This document shows, piece after piece, positions 23,140 to 34,200 of a stretch of 64,000 nt of DNA. The translations under genes were made by a program, and so were the position numbers. The stretch comes from Hemileia vastatrix (lineage: Eukaryota > Basidiomycota > Pucciniomycetes > Pucciniales > Zaghouaniaceae): assembly GCA_030280995.1 (NCBI GenBank), contig JASXTE010000002.1, positions 5,639,683-5,703,682 on the forward strand, in the 5' to 3' direction. Positions within the stretch are counted from its first letter, which is position 1. Each line of letters starts with the position of its first letter. The notes under the pieces were generated by a model. It had not been told where the DNA came from. It searched no databases and saw only the letters and a list, made by a program, of their open reading frames with translations.

Positions 23140-23600
23140 TTTTTTTAGATGGTACCCAGGGGGAAATCTAGATTTTATCTTGGCAAGTGTGGGGATAGCT
23201 AATGAGCTGGCTGCTCTATCAACAGTTACCCCAGATTGTCAATTTCCAACCCCTTCTCTTAATTTAATTTAACCCTAGCATTGGTCTTCTTTTAACAGGT
23301 TTTTAGTACTTGATGACTTTAAACTGGATCTCTGTAGTCTGCATGAGCTGGTCTTTTCCCTTGTGGGTTTTATGTTGATTGGTTGAGTTGTGAGGTGGAT
23401 GCTGTCCCTTTTTTTAAAAGGTACCCATGGGAGGGGCTTCAAGGTTCTATTTTGGCAAGTGTGGGGATAAATGATGGGCTGGAAGCTCTGTAGAACAGTT
23501 ACCCCAGAATGTCTGTTTCAATTCCTTGGTTTTATTAAGTTGAATCCTAGTTCTCTGCTTTTATTTAGGTTTTTTACTCCTCTATGACTTTAAACTGGAT
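23140..23600 (+). repeat. two direct repeats of hairpin-plus-motif module H (H1, H2)
   Basis: Two units of about 270 bp. Each has 'ggtacccA.ggg', then 'tt(t)tggcaagtgtgggg', then a hairpin (H1 23190-23233, H2 23463-23506) whose GGGGATA-type 5' arm pairs with CAGTTACCCC, then after roughly 80-100 nt a pyrimidine-rich AG and the motif TGACTTTAAACTGGA (23310-23329 and 23579-23600). Related modules occur at 26221-26357 and 58287-58418. The terminal loop core GGGCTGG..GCTCT is preserved in H2, H3 and H4. No ORF explains this conservation. Confidence 0.75.
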
Positions 23601-23635
23601 TGGACTGGCTTCTTGGATCTTGGATCTTTCTCAGC

Positions 23636-23697
23636 AGTGGGTCACTGGTGGTTGCCCACCATTTTTACTTAATGGAGGGATCCTACCCAGTGATCTT
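23636..23697 (+). repeat. hairpin P1
   Basis: GTCACTGGTGG on the 5' side pairs with CCTACCCAGTGATC on the 3' side. The counterpart in gypsy-2 (58566-58625) pairs GATCACTGGTGG with CCCACCCAGTGATC almost perfectly. Same position in both elements, between module H and module S. Confidence 0.65.
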
Positions 23698-23847
23698 TTA
23701 TTTGGACCTGGATTTTCTTGTATGATTTGTTGTGAAGGAATGGAATCGTAGTGGTTTTAGATTATTTTTGTTTTTTTTCTCTTTTTTTTCTTTTATTTTT
23801 TTAGTGAGGGTTGTTTTATAAAATCAAAAAAAAAAAATTTGCATGTA

Positions 23848-24114
23848 CCACATCAGGGTCATCTGGATGTGGGCAGGCATTGGTGGTGAAAGGCTTATCA
23901 ATTGGCCAGGAAATGCTATTTTTCTCTTTTGTTATTATTTCTCAAGTTTCTTTTATTCATTCATTCTATTTTTTTTCATTTTAAAGTTTTTCTTTTTATT
24001 TAAAATTTTTTTTTTCAAATCTATAAAATTCTTAAAGGTGAATCCACATCAAGGTGCACTAGTATGTGGGTAAGGTATCAGGGGATCAGCCCATCAATTG
24101 GCCATGGGATACCA
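23848..24114 (+). repeat. module S, two copies (S1, S2)
   Basis: S1 23848-23918 and S2 24044-24114. Each opens with a hairpin CCACATC...GATGTGG (S2 has ATGTGG) and is followed by TATCAATTGGCCAGG (S1) or CATCAATTGGCCATGG (S2). In S2 the outer arms GGTATC and GATACC also pair. The gypsy-2 copy (58696-58768) has the same pair of blocks. Between and after the copies are T-rich then A-rich tracts (to 24320). Non-coding, position conserved. Confidence 0.65.
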
Positions 24115-24249
24115 TTTTTAATTATTATTTATTTTATCTTATTATTATTCATTTCATTTTATTTTCTCAGCTCTCATATTTTTTGGGCAATTTTGTTTAA
24201 TTATTTTCAATTTTTTTTAAGTATGTTACTAGTTTTAAGTAGTAATTTT

Positions 24250-24325
24250 TAAAAACTAAAATTAAAATATAATAAAATAAAATAAAAATAAAAATTAGAA
24301 TAAAAATAATAATAATTTTTAAGTA
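24250..24325. repeat. A/T-rich tract after module S
   Basis: A-rich low-complexity run ('aataaaataaaataaaaataaaaa'-type, broken by other bases). A similar tract is in the same place in gypsy-2 (58826-58940). It lies between the sense (pol) unit and the 3' end of the antisense gene, where transcripts from both strands would end. Confidence 0.6.
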
Positions 24326-24608
24326 TTGCCAATTGTTATTGTTTTCTCTATTTATTAATTTATATTATTTTCTGTTTTCCATAATTCAATGTCTGGAAGA
24401 AGAAGCTTCTGGAGGTTGGTTTGGGATGTGCTGGCCTTTTTTTTCTTGTTGGTATTGGAGGATCCACTGTGTTCTTTAAAGTGCAGTCTGCTGGAAAAAT
24501 TTTATGGGTTGAAATATTCAGGAACTGGTTTGGAAGGTAGTCCTTGGATTGAAGTAGAAGAGGCTGGGATGGAGTGTTCGAAGTTGTGTTAATTATCATT
24601 GACATCTT

Positions 24609-25922
24609 TCAGTGGTCCTGTAGAACTTGCTTTCTCAGGCTCCTCTCAAGCTCATTTAGTGGTCCATGAAGAGAAAAGGCCTTTAGAATGTTGGAACACA
24701 TTATGCTTAGGTTCTGTCTCATATCCATATAATCCAGAGTTAATGTAGTTTCAAGAGGTTGGCCAACTCCAATAGTAGTTTCACAAGGAGGGGTCCCATC
24801 AAAACAAGAAAATGTTTTGTTCAGAAGTTGCTTTTTTTTTGATGAAATTGGATGAAAGATTATGGTACTTACAGATAGGAAGTTCTTCAAAATTATATCA
24901 CATAGGAATTTGGACTTCTGAAGGGTTAGTAAGATGTTTGATGGAATGATCAACCAGTGATATATATGGGTTTTCTTGGTCTTCTTCAAGTGGGTTCTGA
25001 GAAGGTGAACTAGGAGGGGACTCTTCCTAAGGCCTAGCTAGATAAGGAGAATTGTTGTTTTTATTTTTACCCTTCTCAGTTGGATTGATTGCTTGTGATG
25101 AAGAACCAATTTTGTTGTTGGAAGGGGAAGGTGAAGTTGATCTAAGGGCTGAATTTTGTCTCCTGGATGAATTACTGGAAGAGAAGGAACAGTAAGAGGA
25201 GTAGTTTTCAGAAAGAGGTGAGTTTTAGTTTCTTCTATTGGATAGAGAAGGTTATTTTGGGTTTTGAGAAGTTTTGAGAACTCTGATTTGTTGTTGGGGA
25301 GCTTTGGGATGCCTTCTTGAAGTTTGGGAATTTTTGGTGTTATTGGACCTTAAAAAATTTGCTTGCATTGCTCTGGGAGCAAGAGGAGTCTCTTATTCAG
25401 ACATGTTGTTGTTGTTTCTTGGGAAATTTTAGTTTTTTTCTAGTTTTTTTTGAAGTTTTTGAGCCTGATTTTCATTTCCAAGCAAAGCAGGCCGGCCGCC
25501 TGAATGCAGTCTAGCAGCCTTGGAGCTGAATTTGAAGAGATAAAAGCAGAATATTGGGAAGCTAAAGGTGGGCATTTAGAGAGAGTTCTGGGGACAGATC
25601 TCCTGGATCTTCTAGAAAGAACTGAAGACAAAGAGGAAGAAGCAGGACCCAGTTCTTTGAATATGGTAGGGGATCTGGAGATGTATTTGTGAGAAGGTGA
25701 AGGTGAAGGCGGAAGTATAGGGTAGTTGTGATCTTTGTCACATCTTTTCTTCTTTGAATTTCAGGAGTCACAAGCCCAATTGTACATTTTGGCCTCTGGA
25801 GTTAGAAGAGTGAATGTGCAAGGTCTGCACATGTGATTGCACTGCTTGCAAGCATAGTCTTTGGGAGCAGTGAAGCGAGGAAGTTTTGAGGGGTCATAAG
25901 CAGATGATTCAAGGTTAGACAT
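24609..25922 (-). pseudogene. gypsy-1 antisense gene A, zinc-cluster protein
   Basis: Minus-strand gene inside gypsy-1. From ATG 25922 the frame reads MSNLESSAYDPSKLPRF..., then DYACKQCNHMCRPC (CX2CX3CX2C), then about 16 residues later WACDS-stop-NSKKKRCDKD, that is CX2(stop)X6C with TGA near 25766 where a Cys is expected. It continues open in the same frame to 25440 with a Ser/Pro/Arg-rich tail (RRSRRSVPRTLSK). Further downstream coherent sequence reappears in other frames to 24609 (YHWLIIPSNILLTLQ, FDGTPPCETTIGVGQPLETT), with a possible short GTAAGT...AAG intron near 24885-24844. The arrangement resembles fungal Zn(2)Cys(6) DNA-binding domains. Its homologue is gypsy-2 antisense gene A (60058-59040). 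Confidence 0.55.
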
Positions 25923-26042
25923 GGTCTGTGTTAAAACAAGGATATAGATAAATAGATAAGAAAAAGTTTTTCTATCAGAGATGGTTAAAAGATGAAGTGG
26001 ATGTGGAAGTTCAGCAGGTGAAATTTGGCTGAATATGCGTTA

Positions 26043-26418
26043 GTCCATCAAGACTTTAAACAAAATATGCATCAGTCCATAAAGACATTAAATCTAAAAC
26101 TGGTTCTAAAGTACCCCAAGACTATAAACTGATGAATGGGTTTTGTTTTTGGTTTTGGTTTTGAAGATTGGCAGAGGGTATCAACAGGGGGAGACTCTGA
26201 ATTTAGCAAAGGCAACTTTAGGGGTAGTTGATGGGCTGGTAGCTCTATTCACAATTACCCCAGAATGTTAGTTTGTCTCTCTGTGTCTTAATGTGGTTGA
26301 TCTCTGTCTCTGGGTCTATGGTTTAGGTTTTGAGTCCCCCAAGACTATAAACTGAGGGTAATTTTGAGTCCCCCAAGACTATAAAATGATGATAGTCCCC
26401 CAAGACTTTAAACTGAGG
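26043..26418 (+). repeat. motif cluster plus hairpin H3 in gypsy-1
   Basis: Copies of the GTCC...GACNNTAAACTG motif lie at about 26043-26062, 26075-26094, 26111-26133, 26333-26356, 26367-26390 and 26393-26416. The last three share AGTCCCCCAAGACT then TTAAACTG or ATAAAATG or ATAAACTG. Hairpin H3 (26221-26260, GGGGTAGTTG pairing with CAATTACCCC) stands within the cluster. The cluster begins about 120 bp upstream of the start codon of antisense gene A and ends before antisense gene B. Confidence 0.75.
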
Positions 26419-26499
26419 TTTGTTTGGTAATTACATCCTATAGAGGGTGTGGTCATATTTTCTTTTCTAAATAAAACTCAAGAGCTAGTGGAGTTACAG

Positions 26500-27180
26500 A
26501 AGAGTACCAAGAGAGGTGGAAAAATGTTCTGAATTTTCCTTGAATTGTTGGATGAGTTTCTTTCTCTTATCAATGTCTTTTTGGTCCTTGGAAGGAATTG
26601 ATTTGAAGTAATAAAGGAGGAGTTTTTTCTGTTTTTGGGTCTAATTTTTGAATTTCACTTTTAAAAGAGGTATTTAATTTGTGGGTGGTGTTTCAATGGT
26701 CCCTACATTGTCATCATCATCAATTACTGGTGGAAGAGAGGCTGAAGAAAATGGTCAGTCTAGTTTGGTATGGAGTGATGGAATCTTACCTTCTGGTGAG
26801 TCAGGGCGATGAGAAGAAGAAGAGGCTGTTGGATTTACAGGATTTTTTCTGGATGAATGAAGTCTGTTGATTATTCTTGGAATTGTGATGGAGGGTCTGG
26901 ATCTTCTGGTGGAAGAGGATGAGCCAGGCTGAGTGTAGGAAGAAGCTTAAGAGGAGGATAATGAGCCAGGTCTATGGCATTATTTCTTTCTGGAGTGGCA
27001 AGAATTAAAAGAGGTTCTGTAGATGTGAAGAGGTCCAGTCATTTCACAGATGAGGTTGTTGTCAATGCAGTATTGGCAAGGGCCCAGGCCAGAGGCTTGT
27101 CTGGAGAGGTGTTTGAAAATGTTTGTTAGAGGATGAAGAATGTGGAAATTCTTGATTGGAGGGAGGATGTGGTGTTCCAA
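26500..27180 (-). pseudogene. gypsy-1 antisense gene B, zinc-cluster protein
   Basis: Minus-strand frame from about 27180. It reads SGLGPCQYCIDNNLICEM (CX2CX6C), a spacer of about 15 residues, then SFNSCHSRKK-stop-C, where TAA replaces a codon and Phe replaces the expected first Cys of a second CX2CX6C. A Ser-rich tail (SSSSTRRSRPSITIPRIINR) and a C-terminal helix (DQKDIDKRKKLIQQFKENS) follow, with several further stops. The C-terminal part resembles that of gypsy-2 antisense gene B (EDLMKRRLLMQSFDDDVEKF). The true start is unclear because the upstream frame runs into the polypurine tract and LTR. Confidence 0.5.
27157..27166 (+). promoter_or_regulatory. polypurine tract of gypsy-1
   Basis: GGAGGGAGGA immediately before the 3' LTR start TGTGG. 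The identical tract precedes the gypsy-2 3' LTR (61853-61862). It is the expected primer for plus-strand DNA synthesis. Confidence 0.8.
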
Positions 27181-28052
27181 ATCTTGGTAGGTCTTTGGAG
27201 TGTGTATTTGGAGGTATTTGGTATGTAAGGTATAGTTGGGGTTATGGTGTTTTTATTGGTGTTTTGTTATTTTTAAATGTTTAGTTGTGTTTTTGTAGGC
27301 TTAAGCTAGGGTCACTTATTATGTCTTATCTAATTCCTATTTCTCAATTATTTGGAATGTTAGTTGATAGCTTTTCTATGAGAATATACTGATATTTGTT
27401 TGTAGAAGGATGTTTTGAGTGTTTATGGGCATTTAAGGCCTAAAGGCTCCTATTCTCAGATCACCTGCCTCAGCTGGAGCCTCTGAGGAGTTTACCTTCT
27501 GCATGTGGAACGCTGGAGGTCTTTTATATGCATGTAACTAGGTGGGGAGTGATTTGGTGATAACGGAGTTGTCTGTGTGCGAGATAGTTAAGAAAGTTTA
27601 AGGACATCTTAGTTTATCATCAACCATCTGGGATATCTGGAATCTCTGTGCTGCACTCTTTTGTGTGTTTGTGTTTGGCTGGGTTTTGAAAAGTTTAGTT
27701 CTTACTTGACCTCAACTCTTTTCACTGTTTTCTCTGGTATAGTCTTGTAAGCTATATAAGGTATTATTGCTGTCTCTGGTGTGGCTTTGCAACCTACATC
27801 AAGTATCATTGCTTTCACTGGTGTGGAAATTGGTCTACATTTCAGCTCTTTGGTCTGGTAGTCTGTCTGGGGACTACTTTCTTGGCTTATCAAGAATTCA
27901 AGTGTGTTAGAAAGGGGCTTTTGCAAACAAGACTCAATTTAATTTATCAGAAAATCTCATTCTAATTTTCTGAAGGGAAAGGGGATTTTCTCTCTGGGTT
28001 TTCCTGACTCCCTTGGTCAAGGCCTATAGCCAGTACTATAAGATTGTCTACA
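27167..28052 (+). mobile_element. 3' LTR of gypsy-1 (about 886 bp)
   Basis: Starts TGTGGTGTTCCAAATCTT and ends TGTCTACA, so it has TG...CA termini. The start matches the gypsy-2 LTR (TGTGGCATTCCAAATCTT) and the end resembles it (TAAGATTCTACCTA), while the interior is diverged. No 5' partner is present in the window. The right boundary is approximate to a few bases. Confidence 0.75.
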
Positions 28053-28941
28053 CTATGACTAATTCTTTCTTGACTAGAATTAATTTTAATCAGGTATCTC
28101 TGTATTTCAATGGTAATAATAGGGGGTATCAAAATTAGTGGATCTGCAATTAATTTAATTGCAGATAAAAATCCTTATACCTCAATTATCTTCCATAATT
28201 ATTTTTGAAAATAATTGGGTTATTAGATATTCTATGTGTCAAATTTCCCCTCTTATATGAAATTTTTGTCCTCAATTTCTCATAACCACATCTTGGAAAA
28301 CTTTCTAAATGTGCCAGTCTCTCTACCTTGCTGTGCACTGCCATCCTGTCTATTTCTTCATTCCATTCAGATCCCTCCCCATCTAATCTAATCATTTCTT
28401 CTCCTTTTCATCATAAAATATCTTAACATTCCTATTTGTCACATATCTTCTCAAAGGAAGCCTTCTCCCACTTTTGCTTCAAATCCAACTACTCCCTCTT
28501 TCCCATTCTTAGCTAAGAAATTAGAGGCATTTCAACTAAAAACGTATGATTAACTTATACTTATCAACTGGCTAAAAACTAAAACTAATCACGATTCTTG
28601 TTTTGGTATTGAGAATGCAACTAAATTAGGGTTCCCCCATGCATCAGAATTCAATGGATATTTTATAATGGCCAATTAATTAAGAAAACAGAAAAAGGTA
28701 AGGATTTATCCTTTTCCAAAACAGATATCTGAACACTTCAAGCACTATTGAGTCAAATAAATGAAGGCTAATACTGTTAGCCAGGATTTACCAGGATTCC
28801 ATAAATTTTATGTCAATGTATTATACCTGTAAGAGGGCATTTAATTATGCATATTATTTATACAAATTAATATTATATTAAATAATAAAATAATATAACA
28901 AACTTATTTAATATAGTTAAGGTAAGGGTTATATTAGTTTT

Positions 28942-29202
28942 CACTACACAATATAGGGGGTGGACTTGCTAGCAAGTCCTCTACCTGAACTCAGATTGAA
29001 CCCAGATGAAACCCAGACTAAACTCATACTGAACCCATACTGAGCTCTACTTGAACACCCACCTAAAACTGTTCTGCTGAGTGGTTTTCATCCCTGATTG
29101 TATGGTTCCATTATCAATAGCTCAATTTGTGTTCAATCTGTGGTGAGTTTGGGTCCAAGTTTTCAGACTTTCTAGAAAGTCTTCCCCCCATATTGTGTGG
29201 TG
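28942..29202. mobile_element. CACTA-type MITE, copy d (261 bp)
   Basis: Starts CACTACACAATATAGGGGG, ends TATTGTGTGGTG. Left palindrome GGACTTGCTAGCAAGTCC is intact; the right arm carries GACTTTCTAGAAAGTC. Flanked by TTT on both sides (28939-28941, 29203-29205). Same orientation as copy a. Confidence 0.9.
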
Positions 29203-30170
29203 TTTGTTACTTTATAAACTATTTATACATATAAATAAGCATATAATACATTATATTCTATAAAATATGGGTGTTTTTTTATTTATCTAATAATTAATTA
29301 ATTATAATTTTACATTTTAATTATAAGTAGTAAATTTAACTTATAATGTAATTAATTATATAAATTAAATAATAAACTTCATATATTATAATACATAGAT
29401 ATTGGATGCTTTTTTGAATCATAATTATAACATCAAATTATCAAACAAGTTAAAACACTTTATTAAATAAATGATTTAAGTTTTACTTTAAAAATTAGTG
29501 ATCTTATTAAAACAAATATTTGATTTGAATTAAAATAATTATTACACTAATAAAAATAGTTTAAAATAATTAATTACTGATGTTTAATACGAAACAAATT
29601 ATCTACAATATTTTTATGTGTTAAATAGTTTATTTATATATATCACATTCAATTAATTATTATTTAAATTCTATAAAACATGTTTCTCATTAAATTAGTT
29701 ATTTTTTAAATGTTTCAAAACCTATTTAATGTTTTACTAACTTTTAATGTTGTGTTTGGGTTTAAAATGGTGGATGAATGGACTCTTACTCATGTATCTT
29801 AGTTAATTGTGTTAAATTTACCATTATAATTTAATACAAAGGTTTAATTTTATTTTTTACATTTTTTACTATTTTTATTACAATAACGTGGTGCTTTAGA
29901 GGAAATCTTGTCTATATAAAGGCGTTGGGTAACCCCCTGTAGCCTCAACACTTATATTATTTACTTGACCTTAATTTTTTTATTGTGGTGCTTTTACCTT
30001 TAAAAATTAAAATATTTTATATATTAATAAGTTTAAAATAAGAGTATTTATTTTTAAGTATTTGTTTTGTAACAAGAAGAGAGAAATTTTTACTTACATA
30101 GTTGAAAGAGTCCTAGTCCAGAAGTTGTATAACAGTCCCAGTTTTTACCTTTAGTTGTTGCTCCTTTTAC
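29203..30170. other. very AT-rich stretch without genes
   Basis: About 700 bp of extremely AT-rich sequence with many in-frame stops on both strands, then a slightly less biased part near 29880-30170. No motif or paired repeat recognised. Confidence 0.5.
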
Positions 30171-30227
30171 TTGTGTTACATTTTTATCCTCTATTTGCTT
30201 AGTCTCCTTCTCTTCTCTTTCATTCTC

Positions 30228-30257
30228 TTCTTCTTCTTCTTCTTCTACTTCTTCTTC

Positions 30258-30289
<32 letters not shown>

Positions 30290-30388
30290 CTTCTTCTTCT
30301 TCTTCTTCTTCTTCTTCTTCTTCTTCTTCTTCTTCTTCTTCTTCTTCTTCTTCTTCTTCTTTCTTCTTCTTCTTTTTCTTCTTCTTCC

Positions 30389-30432
<44 letters not shown>

Positions 30433-30670
30433 TTCTTCTTCTTCTTTTTCTTCTTCTTCTTTTTCTTCTTCTTCCTCCTCTTCTTCTTCTTCTTCTTTTT
30501 CTTCTTCTTCTTCTTCTTCTTCTTCTTCTTCTTCTTCTTCTTCTTCTTCTTCTTCTTCTTCTTCTTCTTCTTCTTCTTCTTCTTCTTCTTCTTCTTCTTC
30601 TTCTTCTTCTTCTTCTTCTTCTTCTTCTTCTTCTTCTTCTTCTTCTTCTTCTTCTTCTTCTTCTTCTTCT
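30228..30670. repeat. TTC/GAA microsatellite (about 440 bp)
   Basis: Nearly continuous TTC repeats (GAA on the minus strand) with scattered TTT and CTC interruptions in the left half and an uninterrupted block from about 30497 to 30669. It produces long artificial open frames (poly-Phe, poly-Leu, poly-Glu, poly-Arg), none of which should be read as genes. Long GAA/TTC tracts can form triplex DNA. Confidence 0.97.
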
Positions 30671-30719
30671 ATTTCTTCATTTCCTCCATTTCTACCTTCT
30701 TCTAGACAACCAGCCAATA

Positions 30720-31694
30720 AAATCTCTTTCATCTTCCACTGATTTTGGTGTTACTGAAGTTGATAACAGTAAGTGAATCACACCTATAGATGATGAGCTT
30801 TATTCTTTTCATGGTAACTATACTTATATGTATTCCATACTTGGAGAGCAAGCTGATGTTATCCTGAAAACATCTTGGATGGAAAAAATGCTATCTCCAA
30901 ACATGATCTCATCAGAAATATTTTTGAACCCTCTTCCTCCACTCAAGCATCCCCTCTTTTTAATTCAACAAATAAAAATATATTTTCTATAGATCCTTAT
31001 GGTGACATAAACCAACCCAATCTAACTCCAGTGAGTTTTTTTAATTTATTCTTTTTCATTTACTTCCCTTTTTCTTATCTCTAAAATAGCCTATTAACAA
31101 ACCTAGAAGCCACAATCAAGCAAATATGAAGCTGTAAAAAATGAAACTGATGAAAAGAATATACTAAATTCCTTCAACAAAAAGTCAAGAGCTTCAACTA
31201 TTCTGAATTTCAGTAGTCAAATAAAAAACAAAAAACATATAGCACTTCTCAACCCCCTATTTCTTCTATCAAAGATTTTTTAGAGAAATGTGATGCTGGT
31301 AAGCAATAGGATACATGTTAATAATTTAGTCTACTTTTGTTTCATTTTTTTTAATATTTCTTCAAACTCTAGGTAAATTTGAAGTTTCACAAGAGACTCT
31401 TAACTTTCAAAAGTAAAAATTTGACCTCTTAATGCAGGGATGATAAGGCACAAGACTTGGAGGAGAGGAAATATGAGCTCTCTTCACAGATAGATGATAG
31501 GGAACAAGACTTGAAGGAGAAAAAATTCAAGCTAACTCTAAGTATTGAAAAATCAAAGAAAGAGGAGAAGGCTATAAAGTAAAATTTCCTATTGGATCAG
31601 ATGGAGCTCAAGTATCAAATTGAAGATGATCTCAAAAAGAAGTTTTTCATGATAGAATATGTTAAGGCTTATAAATCTCTTAAAAAAAATTGAA
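30720..31694 (+). pseudogene. coiled-coil ORF relic, possibly second Harbinger protein
   Basis: Plus-strand pieces: near 30790-30960 a frame reads SILGEQADVILKTSWMEKML; at 31436-31694 a frame reads DDKAQDLEERKYELSSQIDD, REQDLKEKKFKLTLSIEKSK, a stop, then LLDQMELKYQIEDDLKKKFF and VKAYKSLKK before the end. The heptad-rich, charged end resembles the C-terminus of the Myb/NAM-associated second protein of PIF/Harbinger elements, a DNA-binding partner of the transposase. That would fit its location inside copy 2. At least one in-frame stop, no clear start, N-terminal domain not found. The assignment is inference. Confidence 0.4.
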
Positions 31695-31989
31695 TGCTTA
31701 ATGAAAATGTTTGATTGATTACTAGTTTTTTTGTTTTCTTTCACTTTTCAATTGTTCTTAATTATATGTACATGAAAGTGTTTCACAATTATTTGCATAT
31801 TTTATTACTCTATCAATCATAAGTTCAATAACATATCAAGAAATGTAAAAAATTCATTTTTAAATGGTACCAATGGCAAATTTTGATGCACTATTTTTTA
31901 CTTCTTTGTGATTATAAATCAAATTTTTCAACTTTACAACTCAAGTCAATAAATTTGAATTTCCAAATAGAGCTAAGTCAGAGAAATTC

Positions 31990-32480
31990 TTTATCTATCT
32001 TTAAATTTGGAAATACTCTGCCCTGAATTTAATTGTAGTAAGGGGTGCAAGTCACCATAATTTAATAAAATTACATAAATTTATAAATAAAAAAACAAGA
32101 TAAGTCAAATTTACTTGTTTTAAAGTAATAAAAATTCCTCTAGTGAAAATGCAGATAAATCTAGAAACCAATTTTGGGACTCTCCACAGGTATAGGCTAG
32201 GGGAACCCCATGAAATAATTTAATGTTTTTATGATTACCATTTATACAATAAATGGTCATTGTTCCATTACTTTAGCTTAGTAGATTGAAATATAAGATT
32301 TATTATTTAAAAATATTTGAAAGAATAATAAATATTTGGTTACTCTAAAAAACCCCATACTTTTTTGATATACCTAAAGTTTTTTTAAATTTTTTACTTA
32401 TACTTTTTTTTACCTTGTTTATTTGTTGAATTAACTTTTGACTTATATGAAAAGAGCAGCCAAAATGAGTGAAGGGTTAG
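31990..32480 (-). pseudogene. TET-like C-terminal fragment with downstream block
   Basis: Positions 32480-32394 read FTHFGCSFHISQKLIQQINK, matching LTHFGCSFQISHKLIQRINK of the TET-like pseudogene at 12359-11733. The 3' flank from 32393 down to about 31990 is collinear with 11730-11386, including 'ctccacaggtataggctaggggaaccccatgaa'-type sequence and one unit of the 62-bp repeat. Upstream of the fragment the coding sequence is lost at about 32490 and replaced by other sequence and MITE e. Confidence 0.65.
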
Positions 32481-32620
32481 ACATATGAAAATGATAAGAA
32501 AAAGAAAAAAACCCATTGATGAAAGGGAAGAATTAGAAGTAAAGAGAAAGGTAGTTGGAGGAATCTGTAAGAATAAATGCATGATTTAAGCATTATTATA
32601 TGAATTATGAAATGCATTAT

Positions 32621-32837
32621 CACTACACAATATAGGTAGTGGACTTGCTAGCAAGTCCCCAACCTGAACTTCGACTGAACTTTACTTGAAAACCCACCTA
32701 AAACTTCTCTGCTGAGTGGTCTTCATCCCTGATTTAATGGTTCCTTTTTCAATAGCCAAATGTGTGTTAAATCTTTGCTGAATTTGAGTCCAAGGTTGCA
32801 GACTTTCTAGAAATTCAGCCCCCCATATTGTGCAGTG
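32621..32837. mobile_element. CACTA-type MITE, copy e (217 bp, internally deleted)
   Basis: Starts CACTACACAATATAGG, ends GTGCAGTG, flanked by TAT on both sides (32618-32620, 32838-32840). Left palindrome GGACTTGCTAGCAAGTCC intact. Shorter than the 261-bp standard because most of the internal 'gaactcag' iterations are missing. Confidence 0.9.
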
Positions 32838-32849
32838 TATTAAATAAAT

Positions 32850-33500
32850 TAACATAAAATTGGTAAAAAAAGGCTCAATTTTAAAGGTCAATATCCTAGA
32901 AACCACTTAACCAAATTCAAATCTGTTTGTGTGAAATAAAATATAGGCTTTAGGAGAATCTTCTTTTAGAAAGGCACTAGATTTGAATAAGCCTTACCCT
33001 AGTTCAGACTCTGATTTTCAAAATTGCATAAAAACTTGAAAAGTGAAGATGAACATTCCGACAAGAGGGGTCTAAAAGCCTAAATAATTATCAGATAATA
33101 TTTTAAAAAAGTCTTATTCTCTAATTATGCAATATAAAACAATGAAATAAACAAAATTCAAATTTGGAAAATAAAGCTCAACTTTGGAATTCAATATCTC
33201 AGCAACAAAAGAACTGAATTCAAATACATTTGTGGGAAATGAAAAATAGGCTTCTGAAAAGTTTTCAGTTAAAATCACATGTGATTCAAATAAAACTTAC
33301 CCTAATTTTTAATATAAAAACATGAAATAAATAAAGGTGAAATTAGGAAAAAAAGGCTCAACTTTAAAGGTCAATATTACATAAAACACTAAAAAAAATT
33401 CAAATAGGTTTGTGGGAAATATATGATAGGCTTCAGAAGAGTCTTCAGTTAAAAAAACATTAGATTAAAATAAACTTAACTCTAATACCAACTCTGATTT
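32850..33500. repeat. three satellite-like units of about 170-180 bp
   Basis: Units begin near 32870, 33170 and 33350, each with 'aaggctcaa.ttt.aaggtcaata' and 'tctgtttgtgtgaaat/ggtttgtgggaaat'. Homologous to the two units at 12446-12790. Between the first and second units lies unrelated or diverged sequence. Confidence 0.7.
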
Positions 33501-34200
33501 TTAAAACTTCACAAAAAATTTAATTGTGATAACAAAAATGACAACTAGAGTAGTGGAATAATTAAACTGTTATCCAAATAAGATTCCATGATATATTTAA
33601 GTGTGAAATTTTCATAGAAAGAAAGATATATCATATAGGCATGGAAAAAAGGAGATGAAAATTACCTTGATGGAAAGGTAGGAAAAAGAGAGAGAGAGAG
33701 AGAAGTTGGAATTAAGGAGAAATTGAATGTGGAGCAAGTGAAATGCATAGAAAATGTGTAATGTAATTGTTTCAATGAAATGAAGTTAAAAAAAGTGAAA
33801 CAAGAAAAAGGGGGATAATTACCATTCAAAGGAGGGATAAAGAGTAGGATGATGGAGAGAGAAAAAATGTTAATTTTACCTTGAAAATCAAAAAAATCAC
33901 TTACAAAAAAAAGTTTAGATAAAAAAATAAAAAATAAAAAAACCAAATAAGAAAACTATAGTTAGCAAACATAAAAGTAAAAATGAAAAAATGACTTACA
34001 TAAAGAGATGAGTTGAAAAAATAATTGAATTCAAATTAGTTGAGGGATGCAAGAGGAGAGGAGGAAATGGATATGAGTGATGTAAGAAAAAAAAGAATGA
34101 CTAAAAAATTATGCAATTGCAGAAAATATACAATTTCATGTTTAGTTTGTGAAGGAAAACAAAGAGACTTTAACAAAAAATTTAAAATCAAATTCAATTT

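Larger units (their letters stand above)
21437..28052 (+). mobile_element. gypsy-1: 5'-truncated Ty3/gypsy element
   Basis: Similarity to gypsy-2 (47548-62946) begins abruptly at 21437 inside the domain between RNase H and integrase. It continues through integrase, the hairpin modules, both antisense ORFs and the polypurine tract, ending in a 3' LTR at 27167-28052. Gag, protease, RT and the 5' LTR are absent. Left flank is a Plavaka-like ORF, right flank a spacer leading to Harbinger copy 2 at 28121. The LTR shares only its two ends with the gypsy-2 LTR, so this is a separate subfamily and the shared internal features are conserved over considerable divergence. Confidence 0.85.

Noticed and set aside
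30171..30776. Long plus ORF rich in Phe and Leu, and antisense ORF of Glu and Arg runs
   Set aside because: Both are translations of the TTC/GAA microsatellite in different frames.
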